Assembly: GCA_016584305.1 (NCBI GenBank)
Contig: JACEEZ010000047.1
Coordinates: 26,790-90,789 of the forward strand
DNA from: Chionoecetes opilio
Taxonomy: Eukaryota; Arthropoda; Malacostraca; Decapoda; Majidae
DNA length: 64,000 nt
Direction of reading: 5' to 3'
A program made the position numbers and the translations under genes. Under the pieces are notes generated by a model, which was not told where the DNA came from, ran no database searches, and saw only the letters and a program-made list of their open reading frames with translations. Positions 1-10,574 of this stretch are shown here, one piece after another; the first letter of the stretch is position 1, and every line of letters starts with the position of its first letter.

Positions 1-1612
1 GTGAGAAGAAATGCAGACCTGTCGATAAAGAGACAACCACAATAAAGAAAGAAATAGGAACAAAAAGAGATAGAAAAGAAGACCAAGGAAAACAAACTCA
101 AGAAGGAGAAACTAGTAAAGGAAAACAAATGGAGGGGGTAAGGAGAAGTGGAATGCAGAAATCTGTCTAAAAACTGCAAGAAAATTTCAGAATGCTGATC
201 TGATCTGATCTACAACGTTGAATGCTAAACGAGTTAACCAAAAAAGAAAAATGAAATAAGAACAAAACAAACGAGAAAAGAAGACTAAGGAAAAAAAAAG
301 GAAAAAGTAGTGATTTGTAGAAGATAAAACTTTGAGCGCCGTCCCCCCTCTCTCCCGAAAACAGTGAGGTAACAGAAAAAATGTCGGACGAACATGTTTG
401 AAAGAAGTCATATGGGATGTTTGTTCGAGTCTGTCCGCCAGGCTATCTTTACTCCCTCAGTTATCAGTATCAAGAAATTGAAAAGAAATCAAATGAAGAA
501 AATCACTCTCATAATAAGTAGAGCATTATGTTATAGGTAGTTTTGATAGACTGGCAGCCTTTTTTTGCAATTATGCGGTGTAATAAGGCAATATATCCGT
601 GATTAGGTTATTAATAGCCATCGAACTACGCTGCCTTGAAGTGGTCGGGTTACGTGATTGCAGACAGAGAGAGAGAGAGAGTGAGGGGGGGGGGGGGGGG
701 GGGCGTTCAATATGTTATTTTTCATTCAGTTTCCATTCACGTGATATTGAAACTTTTATATAAGTCTGGTATAGGGTTTCCAGCGGGTAGTTGGTGTTTC
801 TTCTGCTGCTGATGAGACACATTCCTTTGCTATGCTTTTTCACGAACTTGTGAAGATTCTTAGGCGATGCTTTAGAGCAGTGGTCTTCATTGCAATGATA
901 ACAAATATATTATCACATAGGCTATGACATATATTCCTGCGCGCCTAAATCCATGTTTTAATTGTTCATAAGTGTTGGTTTGTTATGGAGTTCAATCCAA
1001 CATATCGGAGTAAAAAAAATGAGGAAAATGAGACATGATATTTTTGCCTACCCATGTGACCCCCCAAACCTCAACCAACCCACAGTCGCAATCAATGACT
1101 ATATACAAGATGATAGGAAACCGATACAATACATTTAACCCTGATTAGTTTTACTCTATGATATATTACATCATTTAGGTATACCTGAAAGAGAAAGTAA
1201 ATCAGGCGATAGTTAAGAAAAATATCCAATTACGTATGTAGAGATGCTAAAACGTAATCATTAGCATGCTACTAATCAATTAATTACAGGATGATACACG
1301 AAGAACAGATAACAAATATAACATCAGGGGGTGAAAACACATGGGTAATATCAAGTGGTAAATGATGGGCAACTATCAGTTATATTCTCAATGCATACTT
1401 TCCAATAGATTTACAACAGTTAACCATAAAAATATAGACCGAGTGAAGCATAGTTATGCGTTACGATTATAGAGGGCGTGAGAGGAGGTGCCAACACGCA
1501 TTTAGGTCACCCATATTTTTATCGGTTGCAAGAGTCACTTTCCTATCACCTAAGTAAGTCATCATCTTGTAAGTAATTGTGTACGTCATCTGCCACTACG
1601 CGGCGTGCGCGT
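1..1612. other. unassigned AT-rich DNA with a GA/poly-G tract
   Basis: I see no supportable gene here. The sequence is AT-rich with frequent stops in all frames. The one structured piece is a short GA repeat running into about 19 G residues at 665-703. The last part (about 1450-1612) is the flank of the inverted end of the Mutator-like element that follows. Confidence 0.6.
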
Positions 1613-1890
1613 GGGGGCGCATCAAAACGTCAAAAAACTGATCATATCATTTCATCAAATCTGCAAAAACTTAGCAATCCATCAGGTTTTCCAGATGTTT
1701 TCATTTTGTCACAAACAGTTTTTCACCATATCCTATCAAAGCGTCAAAAAAGTTCATATAATTTCAAAGCATCAAAAGTGAGAAGTCATCGATGCATCAA
1801 ATATTACAGAGCTTATCAAAACATTAAACTGACAAAAGTCATCAAAGCATAAAAAAATCCAGAAGTTATCAAAGTATCAAAAACCTACTG
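1613..1890 (+). repeat. MULE left terminal inverted repeat
   Basis: About 280 bp of repeated TCAAA-GCATCAAAA-type units, for example near 1740, 1770, 1815 and 1870. The right-hand partner at 7760-8086 carries the complementary motif (TTTTTGATGCATTGATA). Its first 20-30 bases are the best-conserved part of the pair. The repeated units explain the lysine/serine-rich open frame across this stretch, which I do not regard as a gene. Confidence 0.65.
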
Positions 1891-1914
1891 GAACCTAACG
1901 CAAATACAACAACA

Positions 1915-2056
1915 TCAACGACCGAAACAGTATGACACAGTAAGCTCGAGACCGACTTGGGAACTTAAGTCTCGATCCATCAACATTAACGACCGAAAAA
2001 GTTTGACACAGTAAGCTCGAGACCGGCTTGGTAACTTTTGTCTTGAACCAACAAGT
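1915..2056. repeat. 71-bp tandem duplication
   Basis: Two adjacent copies start at about 1915 and 1986. They share the core GACACAGTAAGCTCGAGACC and differ by a few substitutions. The repeat lies between the left MULE end and the 3' tail of the CR1-like insertion, so it probably belongs to the MULE interior. The short open frames on the minus strand here simply read this repeat twice. Confidence 0.75.
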
Positions 2057-2178
2057 GATACTCTGTTCATGGTCACGAAGGTGACCAGGATACATAAGAA
2101 CATAAGAACATAAGAAAATAAGGAAGCTACAAGAGGCCGCGAGGTCTACACGTGGTAATTTCTGTCACCTAACACTAC

Positions 2179-2559
2179 CTACAGCATCCACCTTTCTTCC
2201 CCATCCATGAACCTATCCAGCCCCTCTTTAAAGCTCCCTAATGACTCCGCACTAACTACCTGTCTACTGAGACCATTCCATTCATTCACCACCCTATTTG
2301 TGAACCAGTGTTTCCCTATTTCCTTTCTAAATCTACGCTTTTCCAGCTTGAATCCGTTACTTCTTGTTCTACCCTGGTTAAAAGCCGTAAGAACTTTTCC
2401 TACCTCTCCTTTATTAAATCCCTTTATCCACCTAAAAACTTCTATCAGATCGCCCCTTACTCTGCTTCTCTCGAGTGAGTGTAATTTTAATAACTTCAAT
2501 CTCTCCTCATATCTAAAGTTACGCATCCCTTGTATCATTTTGGTCATCCTTCTCTGCAC
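2179..2559 (-). pseudogene. CR1-like ORF2 C-terminal region (frameshifted)
   Basis: This 126-residue frame continues the reverse transcriptase of 2519-4366 in another reading frame. It carries the conserved distal block of CR1-type ORF2 proteins: RRMTKMIQG, then RLKLLKLHSLERSRVRGDL, a basic linker, and a VNEWNGL motif near the end. The overlap with the RT frame around 2520-2600 pins the frameshift there. The same block is seen in the degraded copy near 44.3-44.6 kb. The role of this region in the family is not established. Confidence 0.8.
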
Positions 2560-4366
2560 TGTTTATAACATGGCTATATCCATCCTGTAATATAGAGACC
2601 AAAAACTGAATCGCATAGTCTAGGTGAGGCCTGACTAGAGCCAGATAAAGCCTTAGAATAACTTCCGCACTTCTACTTTTAACACTTCTGGTAATGAATC
2701 CTAATACTCTATTAGCTCTATTTCTGGCCTCAATACATTGTTTCGTAGGTCGGAGGTCTGGGCTCACCCTAACTCCAAGATCTTTATCACCTTCTGTTCT
2801 TTTCAGCGATACATTGCTTATGGTGTAACTATTACCAGGGATTTTTCTACCAACATTCATAACGCTGCACTTATCAATATTAAATTTTATCTGCCATCTG
2901 ACTGCCCACTCGTTAAGTTTATCTAAGTCTCCCTGCAATATGTTTACATCAGACTGTGATCCAATAATCCTACCTACCTTAGTATCATCAGCAAACTTGC
3001 TGATATCACTATTAGTCCCATTATCCAAGTCGTTGATGTAAATCAAAAATAGTAATAGACCCAAAACAGACCCTTGTGGAACTCCACTTGTCACCAGTCC
3101 CCATTCAGATTTAGAACCATTAATTGTAACCCTTTGTTGTCTATTACTTAGCCAAGCTCTGATCCAATGAAGAACCTTCCCATCTATTCCATGAGCCTTA
3201 ACCTTATTTAAGAGTCGCTCGTGTGGTACTTTGTCAAATGCCTTACTAAAGTCCAGATATATTATATCATAATCATTATCATTATCTGCCGTCGCATAAA
3301 CGTTCCTATTAAAACTCAATAAATTGGTGAGACATGACCTACCATTGGTGAATCCATGTTGTGAATCATTGATCAAACTATGTTTATCTAAGTGCTCTCT
3401 AATGCTTTTTGCAATAATAGATTCCAATAATTTACCCACCACTGACGTTAGACTTACGGGTCGATAATTATAATTTGACTTTAGTCCTCTGTCTCCCTTC
3501 TTAAATATGGGAACAATATTTCCTTTCCTCCACAATAATGGCACATCGGCTATCTCAACCGATTTCCTAAAAATGTGCACTAAAGACTTACTAACAACCT
3601 CCTTGCATTCCTTTAATACCATGGGATAGACTTCATCTAGTCCTGGCGATTTAAAATTCTTCATTTTATCTATACCGGCTTCCACCATTTCCCTAGTTAT
3701 CACAATATCTTTGAGTTTCTCCTCATCGCTTCCTTTGAACATCTGTTCACTATTAGGTATCGTCTGTGTATCCTCCTCCGTAAAAACACTTAAGAAATAA
3801 TCATTTAGACGTTTACACTTATCCTCATCCGTATTTAAGACCTCACCCTGTCCTGACTTTAACGGCCCAACTAACTCCCTAGTCTTGGTTTTATATACCT
3901 GATAGAACCCCTTTGGGTCATTTTTCGCCTGTCCTGCTACTTTAAACTCATAATTGTTCTTAGCAACTCGAGTTAATTTCTTCACTGTCCTTGCCATCAC
4001 GTTATACTGTTCTTTGCTTACCAATCCTGCCTTGAACCTTAAATAAATGTTTCTTTTTACTCCAATGTTGTGTTTTAAATTAGTGGTAATCCATTTTGGA
4101 TCACTCTTTCTGGACCTTATTTCCCTATAAGGAATATTTCTTGTCTGTCCGTCATATATATTCCTTACAAATAAGGTATAATCCTCCTCAGCTCCGACCT
4201 CACTTCCATGTCTAACCGCTCTAATTACCTCCTCAGCCCCGACCTCACTTCCATGTGTAACCGCTCTAACTACCTCCTCAGATCCGACCACACTTCCATG
4301 TCTAACCGCTGTAATTACCTCCAGGTGCCTTCCTAATCCCTCATAATTGGGCTTTCCAGCTGTCAC
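2519..4366 (-). pseudogene. CR1-like reverse transcriptase (ORF2 middle part)
   Basis: A 615-residue frame with the ordered motifs of a non-LTR reverse transcriptase. These are IVPIFKKGDRG and YRPVSLTSVVGKLLES (motifs 1-2), DIIYLDFSKAFDKVPHERL (motif A, catalytic Asp), SGVPQGSVLG (motif B), and KFADDTKVG with the FADD catalytic pair (motif C). Downstream is a thumb-like region with LGVRVSPDLRP and LYLALVRPHLDYA. The enzyme would make cDNA at a nicked target site in the nucleus. The N-terminus begins in a 15-residue repeat (4185-4319). The protein continues from the endonuclease at 5104-5927 once the intervening MITE is removed, and it runs into the C-terminal frame at 2179-2559 after a frameshift. 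The catalytic residues look intact, but the reading frame is not. Confidence 0.9.
4185..4319 (-). repeat. 45-bp in-frame triplication inside ORF2
   Basis: Three contiguous 45-bp units (4185-4229, 4230-4274, 4275-4319) encode a 15-residue repeat, EVIRAVRHGSEVGAE and close variants, at the start of the RT frame. The length is a multiple of three, so the frame is kept. The segment around 4317-4345 also resembles 4423-4443 plus 5136-5165 (CTCCAGGTGYCTTC and ATAATTGG boxes), indicating a second local duplication. Confidence 0.85.
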
Positions 4367-4443
4367 GCCCTGTCCTTACCCTGGGAAAAAAAATTCCCCT
4401 CCATTCCACACCTCTTATTAATAACCTCCAGGTGTCTTCTTAA

Positions 4444-5135
4444 CCCTTTCACGCACGAAAAGTTTAATATGTTTTTCCGTCCACTGCAACATCCGTCTTA
4501 TGCTCCCTAAGGGGCCCCGCGAAATGGCCAGACTGTGCGGCGAATAATTCTTTTATGTTATCAATTTCACCAACGTGTATTATTTATTCCTGACATTATT
4601 ATATATCATTGGTTTTGCAAGAGATTATTCTGCCTTATGACAAAACAAAAACAAGAATTGCAAATAAATAGCGGAATTTACCGACTCCGAAAAAAATATC
4701 GAGTTAAGAGAAATAAGAAATACTTACGTTCACTACTTCGTAGCTCGAAACTTCCTGAGTCAACTTTTTATGGTTTATATGCCAATAAAAGCGGATTTTT
4801 ATTAAGATTCCAACGCTACCATGATAATTTTCATATGGCCATTATGGCCAGCTCGGGACACGTTTTAAAGGGACGACAAAACGCGCACAGACTGCCTGCT
4901 GAGTGGAAACTAACACACAAACCCTTATCATTTCACATCCACTCACACGAGAGAGTTGACAATTAGTTTATTTTATAGGTTTAGGGTGGATCTTTGACGC
5001 AGAAAATTTTGACGCAATTCTGATAAATACTTAATTTTTGGCGAATTTTAACAGTTTTTTGACGCAATTCGCGTCAAAAGCTCAGATTGCAGACGGGCCC
5101 GTTTTAACGCGATCGCGTCACCGTGCGTGAAAAGG
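4444..5135. mobile_element. piggyBac-type MITE with TTAA target duplication
   Basis: The left end CCCTTTCACGCACG (4444-4457) and the right end, whose complement reads CCTTTTCACGCACG (5122-5135), form 14-bp inverted repeats with one mismatch. Each is flanked by TTAA (4440-4443 and 5136-5139). TTAA duplication with CCC/CCY-starting ends is the signature of the piggyBac superfamily. Removing 4444-5139 joins the endonuclease frame to the RT-side sequence without a shift, which confirms the boundaries. The interior has GACGC-rich subterminal motifs near the right end. It also has a 143-codon open frame on the plus strand (4535-4966) with no recognisable domain, which I do not call as a gene. Confidence 0.85.
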
Positions 5136-5927
5136 TTAATCCTGCATAATTGGCCTTTCTGAAATTAGGTATTCCTTGTTTATTGCCACTTAATTTTCCA
5201 ACTTCCCTATTTAAGCTAAATATGATCTCATAATGGTCGCTACTATCTAACTTTCCACTGACCTTCACATCTGTAGCTAAATCGTATATATTTGTCAGCA
5301 ATAGATCTAGATTATTATTTCCTCTAGTAGGCTCCTTGATTGCTTGACTTAGGAAGTTATCCTGGATTATATTTAACAATTCATCTGCGTCGCTGTCACC
5401 CAGTCTATATTCCTTAGATTAAAATCTCCCACCACGCATAGTCGATTATATCTGCAGGCCTTCTTTATTTCTTCCCATATAGGAGCTGAATCCTCTTTAC
5501 ATAAGTTTGGAGGCCTATACACTACATCCAAAACCATTTTCTCAGTTCCCTCCGTAACCTCTACCCATATAGACTCTATGCTGTCATCTGTTTTTATAAC
5601 ATTATTAACACAACACTGCAATGCATCTCTTGCATAAAGCGCAACTCCTCCACCTCGCCTGCCAACTCTGTCCATGAGAAATAACTTATACCCAGCTATC
5701 TCGACTTCCGGATCAAATACCTTTCCTGACATATCCAACCATGTTTCTGTTATTGCTATTATATCAAAATCCTCTACACTATTTATTCCTCTCCGGAAAT
5801 CTATCTTGTTTAAAATACTCCTACATGTCAAGGGTACGACAGATACCCTCTGTCCTACCCTTGACATATAAGAACGGGGTCTCATTGTAGACGGTAACAT
5901 AGTCTCATCAACAAGGTAGAGTGTCAT
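5104..5927 (-). pseudogene. CR1-like AP endonuclease domain
   Basis: Two overlapping minus-strand frames (5373-5927 and 5104-5379) cover an exonuclease-endonuclease-phosphatase fold. Motifs in order are IIAITETWLD (metal-binding Glu), GGGVALYARD, LDVVYRPPN, VVGDFNLRNIDW (catalytic GDFN), IKEPTRGNNNLDLLLTN and SSDHYEI (catalytic SDH). The domain nicks target DNA for target-primed reverse transcription. A frameshift near 5375-5390 separates the two frames. The first about 35 residues do not resemble the family and may be the end of a different upstream reading. The domain abuts the TTAA MITE at its C-terminal side. Confidence 0.88.
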
Positions 5928-5938
5928 TTATTGTCTAA

Positions 5939-7598
5939 ATGCCGGCCAACTACTCTATTATTCGAGGTAACATCCACCTTGGGACAACCATATACAAGAG
6001 CTCCCTGGGCTGGCGGTACAAAATTGCCAACAACACTGGCTCCATGCTGTACCTAAAATGTGCCAACAGAAACTGCAGAGGGACTGCCAGTATCATCAAG
6101 GCGACTGACACATGGTCGGAAAAGAGGGAACACAACCACGGTACAAGATCCTACAACTCTCTGACAGACATCTGCAACCGCAAAAAAAAACCAGCAATGG
6201 ATGACCGAACAAACAACTCCCTTTCTGCCATTTTCAGCGATGTCACAAGAAATTACCCTTATGGTGGCACAATTACGTTCGGGTTAGTTCATGCCATATT
6301 ATGTTATTGGTATATTGCATCAACGATGCAAGTACGATCAAAAGTTTATTACAGTACATCTTCATTTACTTTAAGTGACGTGGAAGTGGGAATGTACAGT
6401 GCTCGGCGCCGTGCACAGCCACCTGTTCCACGCACAGCACCTGAGTGTGTCACGTGAATGTCTGACCCCTTCGCAGAGAACTACAACCAGCACTTCAAGG
6501 GGGTGTGGAAGATGGGACAGAGCTGGCGATCATCTTCATGTCCACCGTCATCAGCCCAAGGCTGGCAGAGGTGCAACACGCCTTCTATGAAGCAACGTTC
6601 TTCTGTGTTCCAGTCCTGTTTTACAAGTTCTTCTCCAAAATGGCAGTCTTCGGAGACAAGGCTCTACCCGTGACCAGCGTTCTGATGACAAAGAAGTCAC
6701 AGCATTGTATCAAAAGGTCACTGACAAAATTCGTGAGTTAGCCACTGAATTTGCACCTGATGCATTCATGGGAGATCATGAGATGGCCACTATAAATTCA
6801 CTCAAAGCATCCTTTCCCTCTGCCAGATTATGTGGCTGTCAATTTCACTACTCGCAAGCGCTGTGGCGCAAGTGCCAGAAGTTCGGATTAACTGATCTGT
6901 ACAAGAACAATCAGGAGTTTAAGATCTTCCTGAAAAAGCTCATGGCAACACCGTATTTCCCGGCCTACCAGATCAGAGTCATCGCCCTTGCCTTGTTTGA
7001 TCAGCCCATGAACGTGAACAACCACACCAGGACAAACATCCGCAAATTCCGGCAGTACTTCTTTCGTTACTGGCTCAACACTGTGACTCCACATAAATTT
7101 TCAGTTTATGATTTTCCTTATGGAACCAATAACTTTTGCGAGTCATTCCATTCCAGGCTGAAGGCAAGAATACGGGTGCAACACCCGTCCATGTGGTCTT
7201 TCGTTGGGTACATCAATCAAATGATAAAAGACACGGAGAGGCTGGACCGGGGCTTGAACATCAGCAGGTCCAGGAAGAAGGCCTATGAAACAAACATGGA
7301 GAGGAGAAACGCATGCAAGAGAAATATGCAAGAGGGGAGTACAATCACATGCAGTGTATCTCGGCTGTGGCCTACACGATGGACACACATCTTCTGCTTC
7401 TAGAGACGACCCCATCTCGGGACGGAGAAGAATTGGATGATGCTGATGAAGTTGCTGTGGACCAAGAAAATCTGTTTCAGGCTTTGCAATCATGCCCAGG
7501 TTTGTCCAGGCTGCAGCAACGTCATAGAAGCCATGGACAAGCTATGTCCCATCTGCAGAGTCCCGGTGCAGGAGCGATTCGAAATATTCATTCTGTAA
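5939..7598 (+). pseudogene. FLYWCH-MULE transposase with RING-like C-terminus, frameshifted
   Basis: The frames read in order as follows. From 5939 comes a FLYWCH zinc finger (GWRYKIANNTG, CANRNC, then HNH). It is followed near 6385 by a MYSARRRAQPPVPR linker found in such transposases. Next is a catalytic-core part (DGTELAIIFMSTV and FYKFFSKMAVFGDKALP in another frame, about 6505-6700). From 6705 comes a MULE domain with MGDHEMATINSLK (acidic residue), CGCQFHYSQALWR (C-x2-H) and NNFCESFHSRLK. A distal segment lies near 7313-7460. The end, to the stop at 7596-7598, reads CNHAQVCPGCSNVIEAMDKL and CPICRVPVQERF, a RING-finger tail. At least four frame changes make it non-functional as assembled. 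A MULE transposase cuts and joins its inverted ends. The first RING cysteine pair seems lost. Confidence 0.82.
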
Positions 7599-7759
7599 GA
7601 TATCAAATGTTGCTTCATTTCTAGTCTTGAAAACTGCCGATTAGTAGACTAGTACACTACCCACTTCAATTTCCTGTCTTTTGAAGGAAGTATGATATTT
7701 CAAATAACATTTTATGATTCCTAGGTTATTGTTCAAATCAGGTACTTGAAATAAAGACG
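7599..7759. other. short non-coding spacer of the MULE
   Basis: Sequence between the transposase stop and the right inverted end. No motif recognised. Confidence 0.4.
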
Positions 7760-8086
7760 GACATTGATATGCATCTTGTGTTCTTATTGTGCCGCATCGT
7801 GCTTCATCTACTATACCAGTACATAATGTGTTTTGATGCTTTGCTAAGATATGAAGATTTTTTTGACACTGCAAAAATATGAAATTTTTGATGCATTGAT
7901 AGGATTTCATCCAATTTTGATGCATTGTAGACATCTGGTGTTTTTGATGATTTGATAACATCTAGTCAGTTTCAGTTTTTGACACATTGATGAGATCCAG
8001 CTTTTTAGATGCTCTGAAAAGATAGATTTTTTGACGTATTGATAGAGCTGACACCCTTGGATTAGTTTTGACGCTTTGTATGCACC
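7760..8086 (-). repeat. MULE right terminal inverted repeat
   Basis: Repeated TTTTTGATGCATTGATA-like units, for example around 7825, 7890, 7920, 7940 and 8030, are the complement of the unit at 1613-1890. The terminal stretch TTTTGACGCTTTGTATGCACC aligns, inverted, with the first bases of the left end. The boundary near 8086 is approximate. Confidence 0.65.
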
Positions 8087-8446
8087 CCGTCAAGGTCTGC
8101 CCGCTCCAGTCAAGGTTAAGTGGTGGCTGGCGGGGTGAAGACGGCAGTTAAAGGACCAAAAATTTCATATTTCCGTGTCTTTGTTCGTATCCGTGGCTAA
8201 TTCCCTGGCTTTATAGTACCAAGAGGCCGCTAACACATCCTTCTCTTCCTTGCCATCGTCAGGAGAGGGAGGATCTCTCCATGATGGAATCTATCTGGAA
8301 TGATAGATCGCCAGGTCTGGAATTACGAGGTAAGGTAAAGAGTGGCGGTGACGGAGGCGGGCAGTGCGTTGTGGTGGGCAAACTTCAAATCAGCGGGAGG
8401 AAGGTTTGGAGGATATCTTTGTTATTACAGATTCGTGAGGAATCGG
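8087..8446. other. no gene recognised
   Basis: Moderately GC-rich unique-looking sequence up to the assembly gap. The open frame from 8281 only appears long because it runs through the Ns. I see no motif. Confidence 0.5.
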
Positions 8447-9077
8447 NNNNNNNNNNNNNNNNNNNNNNNNNNNNNNNNNNNNNNNNNNNNNNNNNNNNNN
8501 NNNNNNNNNNNNNNNNNNNNNNNNNNNNNNNNNNNNNNNNNNNNNNNNNNNNNNNNNNNNNNNNNNNNNNNNNNNNNNNNNNNNNNNNNNNNNNNNNNNN
8601 NNNNNNNNNNNNNNNNNNNNNNNNNNNNNNNNNNNNNNNNNNNNNNNNNNNNNNNNNNNNNNNNNNNNNNNNNNNNNNNNNNNNNNNNNNNNNNNNNNNN
8701 NNNNNNNNNNNNNNNNNNNNNNNNNNNNNNNNNNNNNNNNNNNNNNNNNNNNNNNNNNNNNNNNNNNNNNNNNNNNNNNNNNNNNNNNNNNNNNNNNNNN
8801 NNNNNNNNNNNNNNNNNNNNNNNNNNNNNNNNNNNNNNNNNNNNNNNNNNNNNNNNNNNNNNNNNNNNNNNNNNNNNNNNNNNNNNNNNNNNNNNNNNNN
8901 NNNNNNNNNNNNNNNNNNNNNNNNNNNNNNNNNNNNNNNNNNNNNNNNNNNNNNNNNNNNNNNNNNNNNNNNNNNNNNNNNNNNNNNNNNNNNNNNNNNN
9001 NNNNNNNNNNNNNNNNNNNNNNNNNNNNNNNNNNNNNNNNNNNNNNNNNNNNNNNNNNNNNNNNNNNNNNNNNNNNN
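8447..9077. other. assembly gap (631 N)
   Basis: A run of 631 unknown bases. All long open frames spanning it are artefacts of translating N. Confidence 1.
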
Positions 9078-9588
9078 ATCATCACCACTATACACCTAGC
9101 ATTAATAATATCTAGGTAATGCAAATGAACATAAAAAGTTGCTGAAAAAATTAAAGGGTATTATATGCAGTTTAAACCAATACACGATCGGTGGTTTTAA
9201 GTATCCTGAACGTTTCGTTCTCATCATAAGGAGTATTTCTAACCACTACAACAGCCGTTGGAAATTAATAACAACACAAGGAGGGTCTTGAGGGAGCAAA
9301 ACTCTCCCAGCGAGGTTAAGTTACGTAGTCAATGCCCAGGTTATGTCAATTAGGCATCAGGGGGGGTCGAAGACCCCCCAGCTATATCAGAAGAGTATTG
9401 GTTGAAACTGCAAATTTAGCAAGGAAAGAAAATCTTACATATCAACAAATTTATTACGTAAGTGTTCCTGACATTGATTCGTATACTCATGTAAAAATCA
9501 GCCCTACTTCATAACATTATTCAGAAATATTATCGATTATTTAACACTCAACCTTTCACGCATGGTTCAATCTCACAAAGGTGTATGC
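9078..9588. other. no gene recognised
   Basis: AT-rich, unassigned. It contains a small G/C hairpin, GGGGGGTCGAAGACCCCCC, at about 9361-9379. The same style of gggtc...gacccc box recurs near 21.69-21.78 kb. Confidence 0.5.
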
Positions 9589-9621
9589 AAGGTAAAGATA
9601 TGCTACGCAAGGTAGTTTCAC
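9589..9621. repeat. 33-bp perfect inverted copy, partner at 11764-11796
   Basis: The 33 bases at 9589-9621 are found, perfectly complemented, at 11764-11796. The core is ATATGCTACGCAAGGTAG. The flanks also share a GACATCACA box a little further out. The pair brackets the Harbinger-like MITE and the fold-back element, so it may mark the ends of a larger composite. Confidence 0.8.
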
Positions 9622-9911
9622 GTTGGGTGGGCGTTGTCGCAAAATCGGTCCGTTGTGCGTCTCCATGCGTGACATCACAAGGAATCGCGACACCAGGGTT
9701 TTAATTTCTGCAGGCTTCAGTAAGACTTTGTCCGCCGACGTGAGTGGGTCCACTCCACACATCTTCTGTGCGTGCTTCAAGTTTAGTTTTTGCAAATATG
9801 CCCTCTGTTTGTAATGTTCGTGGGTGCAAATGAAGAGATATGGGGATGTATGAGAAGAGGAGTGGAGGGAAATATGAGGGAAAAAAAACACGTCAGGGCT
9901 GTGTAACCTAA

Positions 9912-10515
9912 AGGCTTGTTCACACTGGGCAAATGTCAACACTTTGTAGCACCAGGAAGTCGGTCTTTAGCGGCCGCGTGCCGATATTACGTTCACACAC
10001 GCAATTCGTTCCGGGTAACAAATGCTGGTTTGTTGTTCCCGCGTCCCCGCCATCAACAGTGTTTACAGTGTACATTCAACCAGGAATCGTCCTTTCTTCC
10101 TTCATATATATATAAATCAAAACCTCACGTCTAACCAAACATAATCTGATTTAACCTAGAAACCGTTTATGGCTGTAGCTATAACGGAAAGTTTTTGGTC
10201 GTATATGTATTCCCATTGGCATTGGAAATTGGGATTCAAAGTAAGGATGAAAAGATCTACACGATGAAGTAAGTTAAATTTGTTAGTTTTTAGTGCCCAA
10301 TACCAAAATTATACCAATAATTTGGGTGAGTGGAGAAGGGGGTGGTGCTGGCTTCTGCTTTTATTTGAATTTGTCGCGCGAAATTCTCGGCAACTCAGCA
10401 GATAAAGACCGATCGAGCGGTGTAAGTTTTTTTCCGGCAAACATAGGCTGAGATGACTCCCTGGGGAGTCATCTTAGCCTATGTTTGCCGACATTTGCCC
10501 AGTGTGAACCAGGCT
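9912..10515. mobile_element. PIF/Harbinger-type MITE with TAA target duplication
   Basis: The 604-bp element starts AGGCTTGTTCACACTGGGC (9912 onward) and ends with the complement of AGCCTGGTTCACACTGGGC (to 10515). The 26-bp terminal inverted repeats differ at only two positions. Both sides are flanked by TAA (9909-9911 and 10516-10518), the three-base TWA duplication typical of PIF/Harbinger transposons. No transposase is encoded, so it would have been moved in trans. A strong hairpin sits directly inside the right end. Confidence 0.85.
10436..10489. repeat. 54-bp hairpin next to the MITE right end
   Basis: Arms of 25 bp (10436-10460 and 10465-10489) are complementary with one mismatch around a 4-base loop. 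The hairpin lies immediately inside the right inverted repeat of the MITE and has no obvious partner at the left end. Confidence 0.9.
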
Positions 10516-10574
10516 TAACTCTCCAGTTATATTTCTTTCCTTGTTAGATAAATAACACAATTATTTTCTCCATA

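Larger units (their letters stand above)
2093..5930 (-). mobile_element. CR1-like non-LTR retrotransposon inserted in the MULE
   Basis: Reading the minus strand from 5930 to 2093 gives an AP-type endonuclease, a reverse transcriptase and the C-terminal region typical of CR1-group elements. It ends in a short 8-bp tail repeat (TTCTTATG units at about 2093-2118), a tail style characteristic of CR1-type elements. The element is nearly full-length over its second ORF. It is broken by a frameshift near 2560 and by a 692-bp TTAA MITE at 4444-5135. Two further copies of its 3' end occur in the window (43.86-44.74 kb plus strand; 58.13-58.20 kb minus strand), so this is an abundant family. CR1 versus another Jockey-group clade is inference from motifs and tail. 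Confidence 0.85.
1613..8086 (+). mobile_element. Mutator-like DNA transposon (MULE), nested and inactive
   Basis: Two inverted, internally repetitive flanks (1613-1890 and about 7760-8086) bracket a plus-strand FLYWCH/MULE transposase relic at 5939-7598. Both flanks are runs of the same degenerate motif: ATCAAAGCATCAAAA on the left and its complement on the right. Their outermost parts also align as inverted copies (GGGGGCGCATCAAAACGTC against the complement of 8065-8087). Long minisatellite-like TIRs are known for MULEs. The element is interrupted between the left flank and the transposase by a CR1-like retrotransposon (about 2093-5930). I could not find a matching 8-10 bp target duplication, so the exact ends are uncertain. 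The pairing of flanks with transposase is inference from orientation and spacing. Confidence 0.65.

Noticed and set aside
4535..4966. 143-codon frame inside the TTAA MITE
   Set aside because: No piggyBac transposase motif, no other domain; position and composition fit non-coding MITE interior.
1613..8086. Exact 9-bp target duplication for the MULE
   Set aside because: I compared the flanks of the best-aligned outer ends and found no matching 8-10 bp, so none is claimed.
8281..9124. Four long open frames of 236-272 codons
   Set aside because: They consist almost wholly of translated N from the assembly gap.
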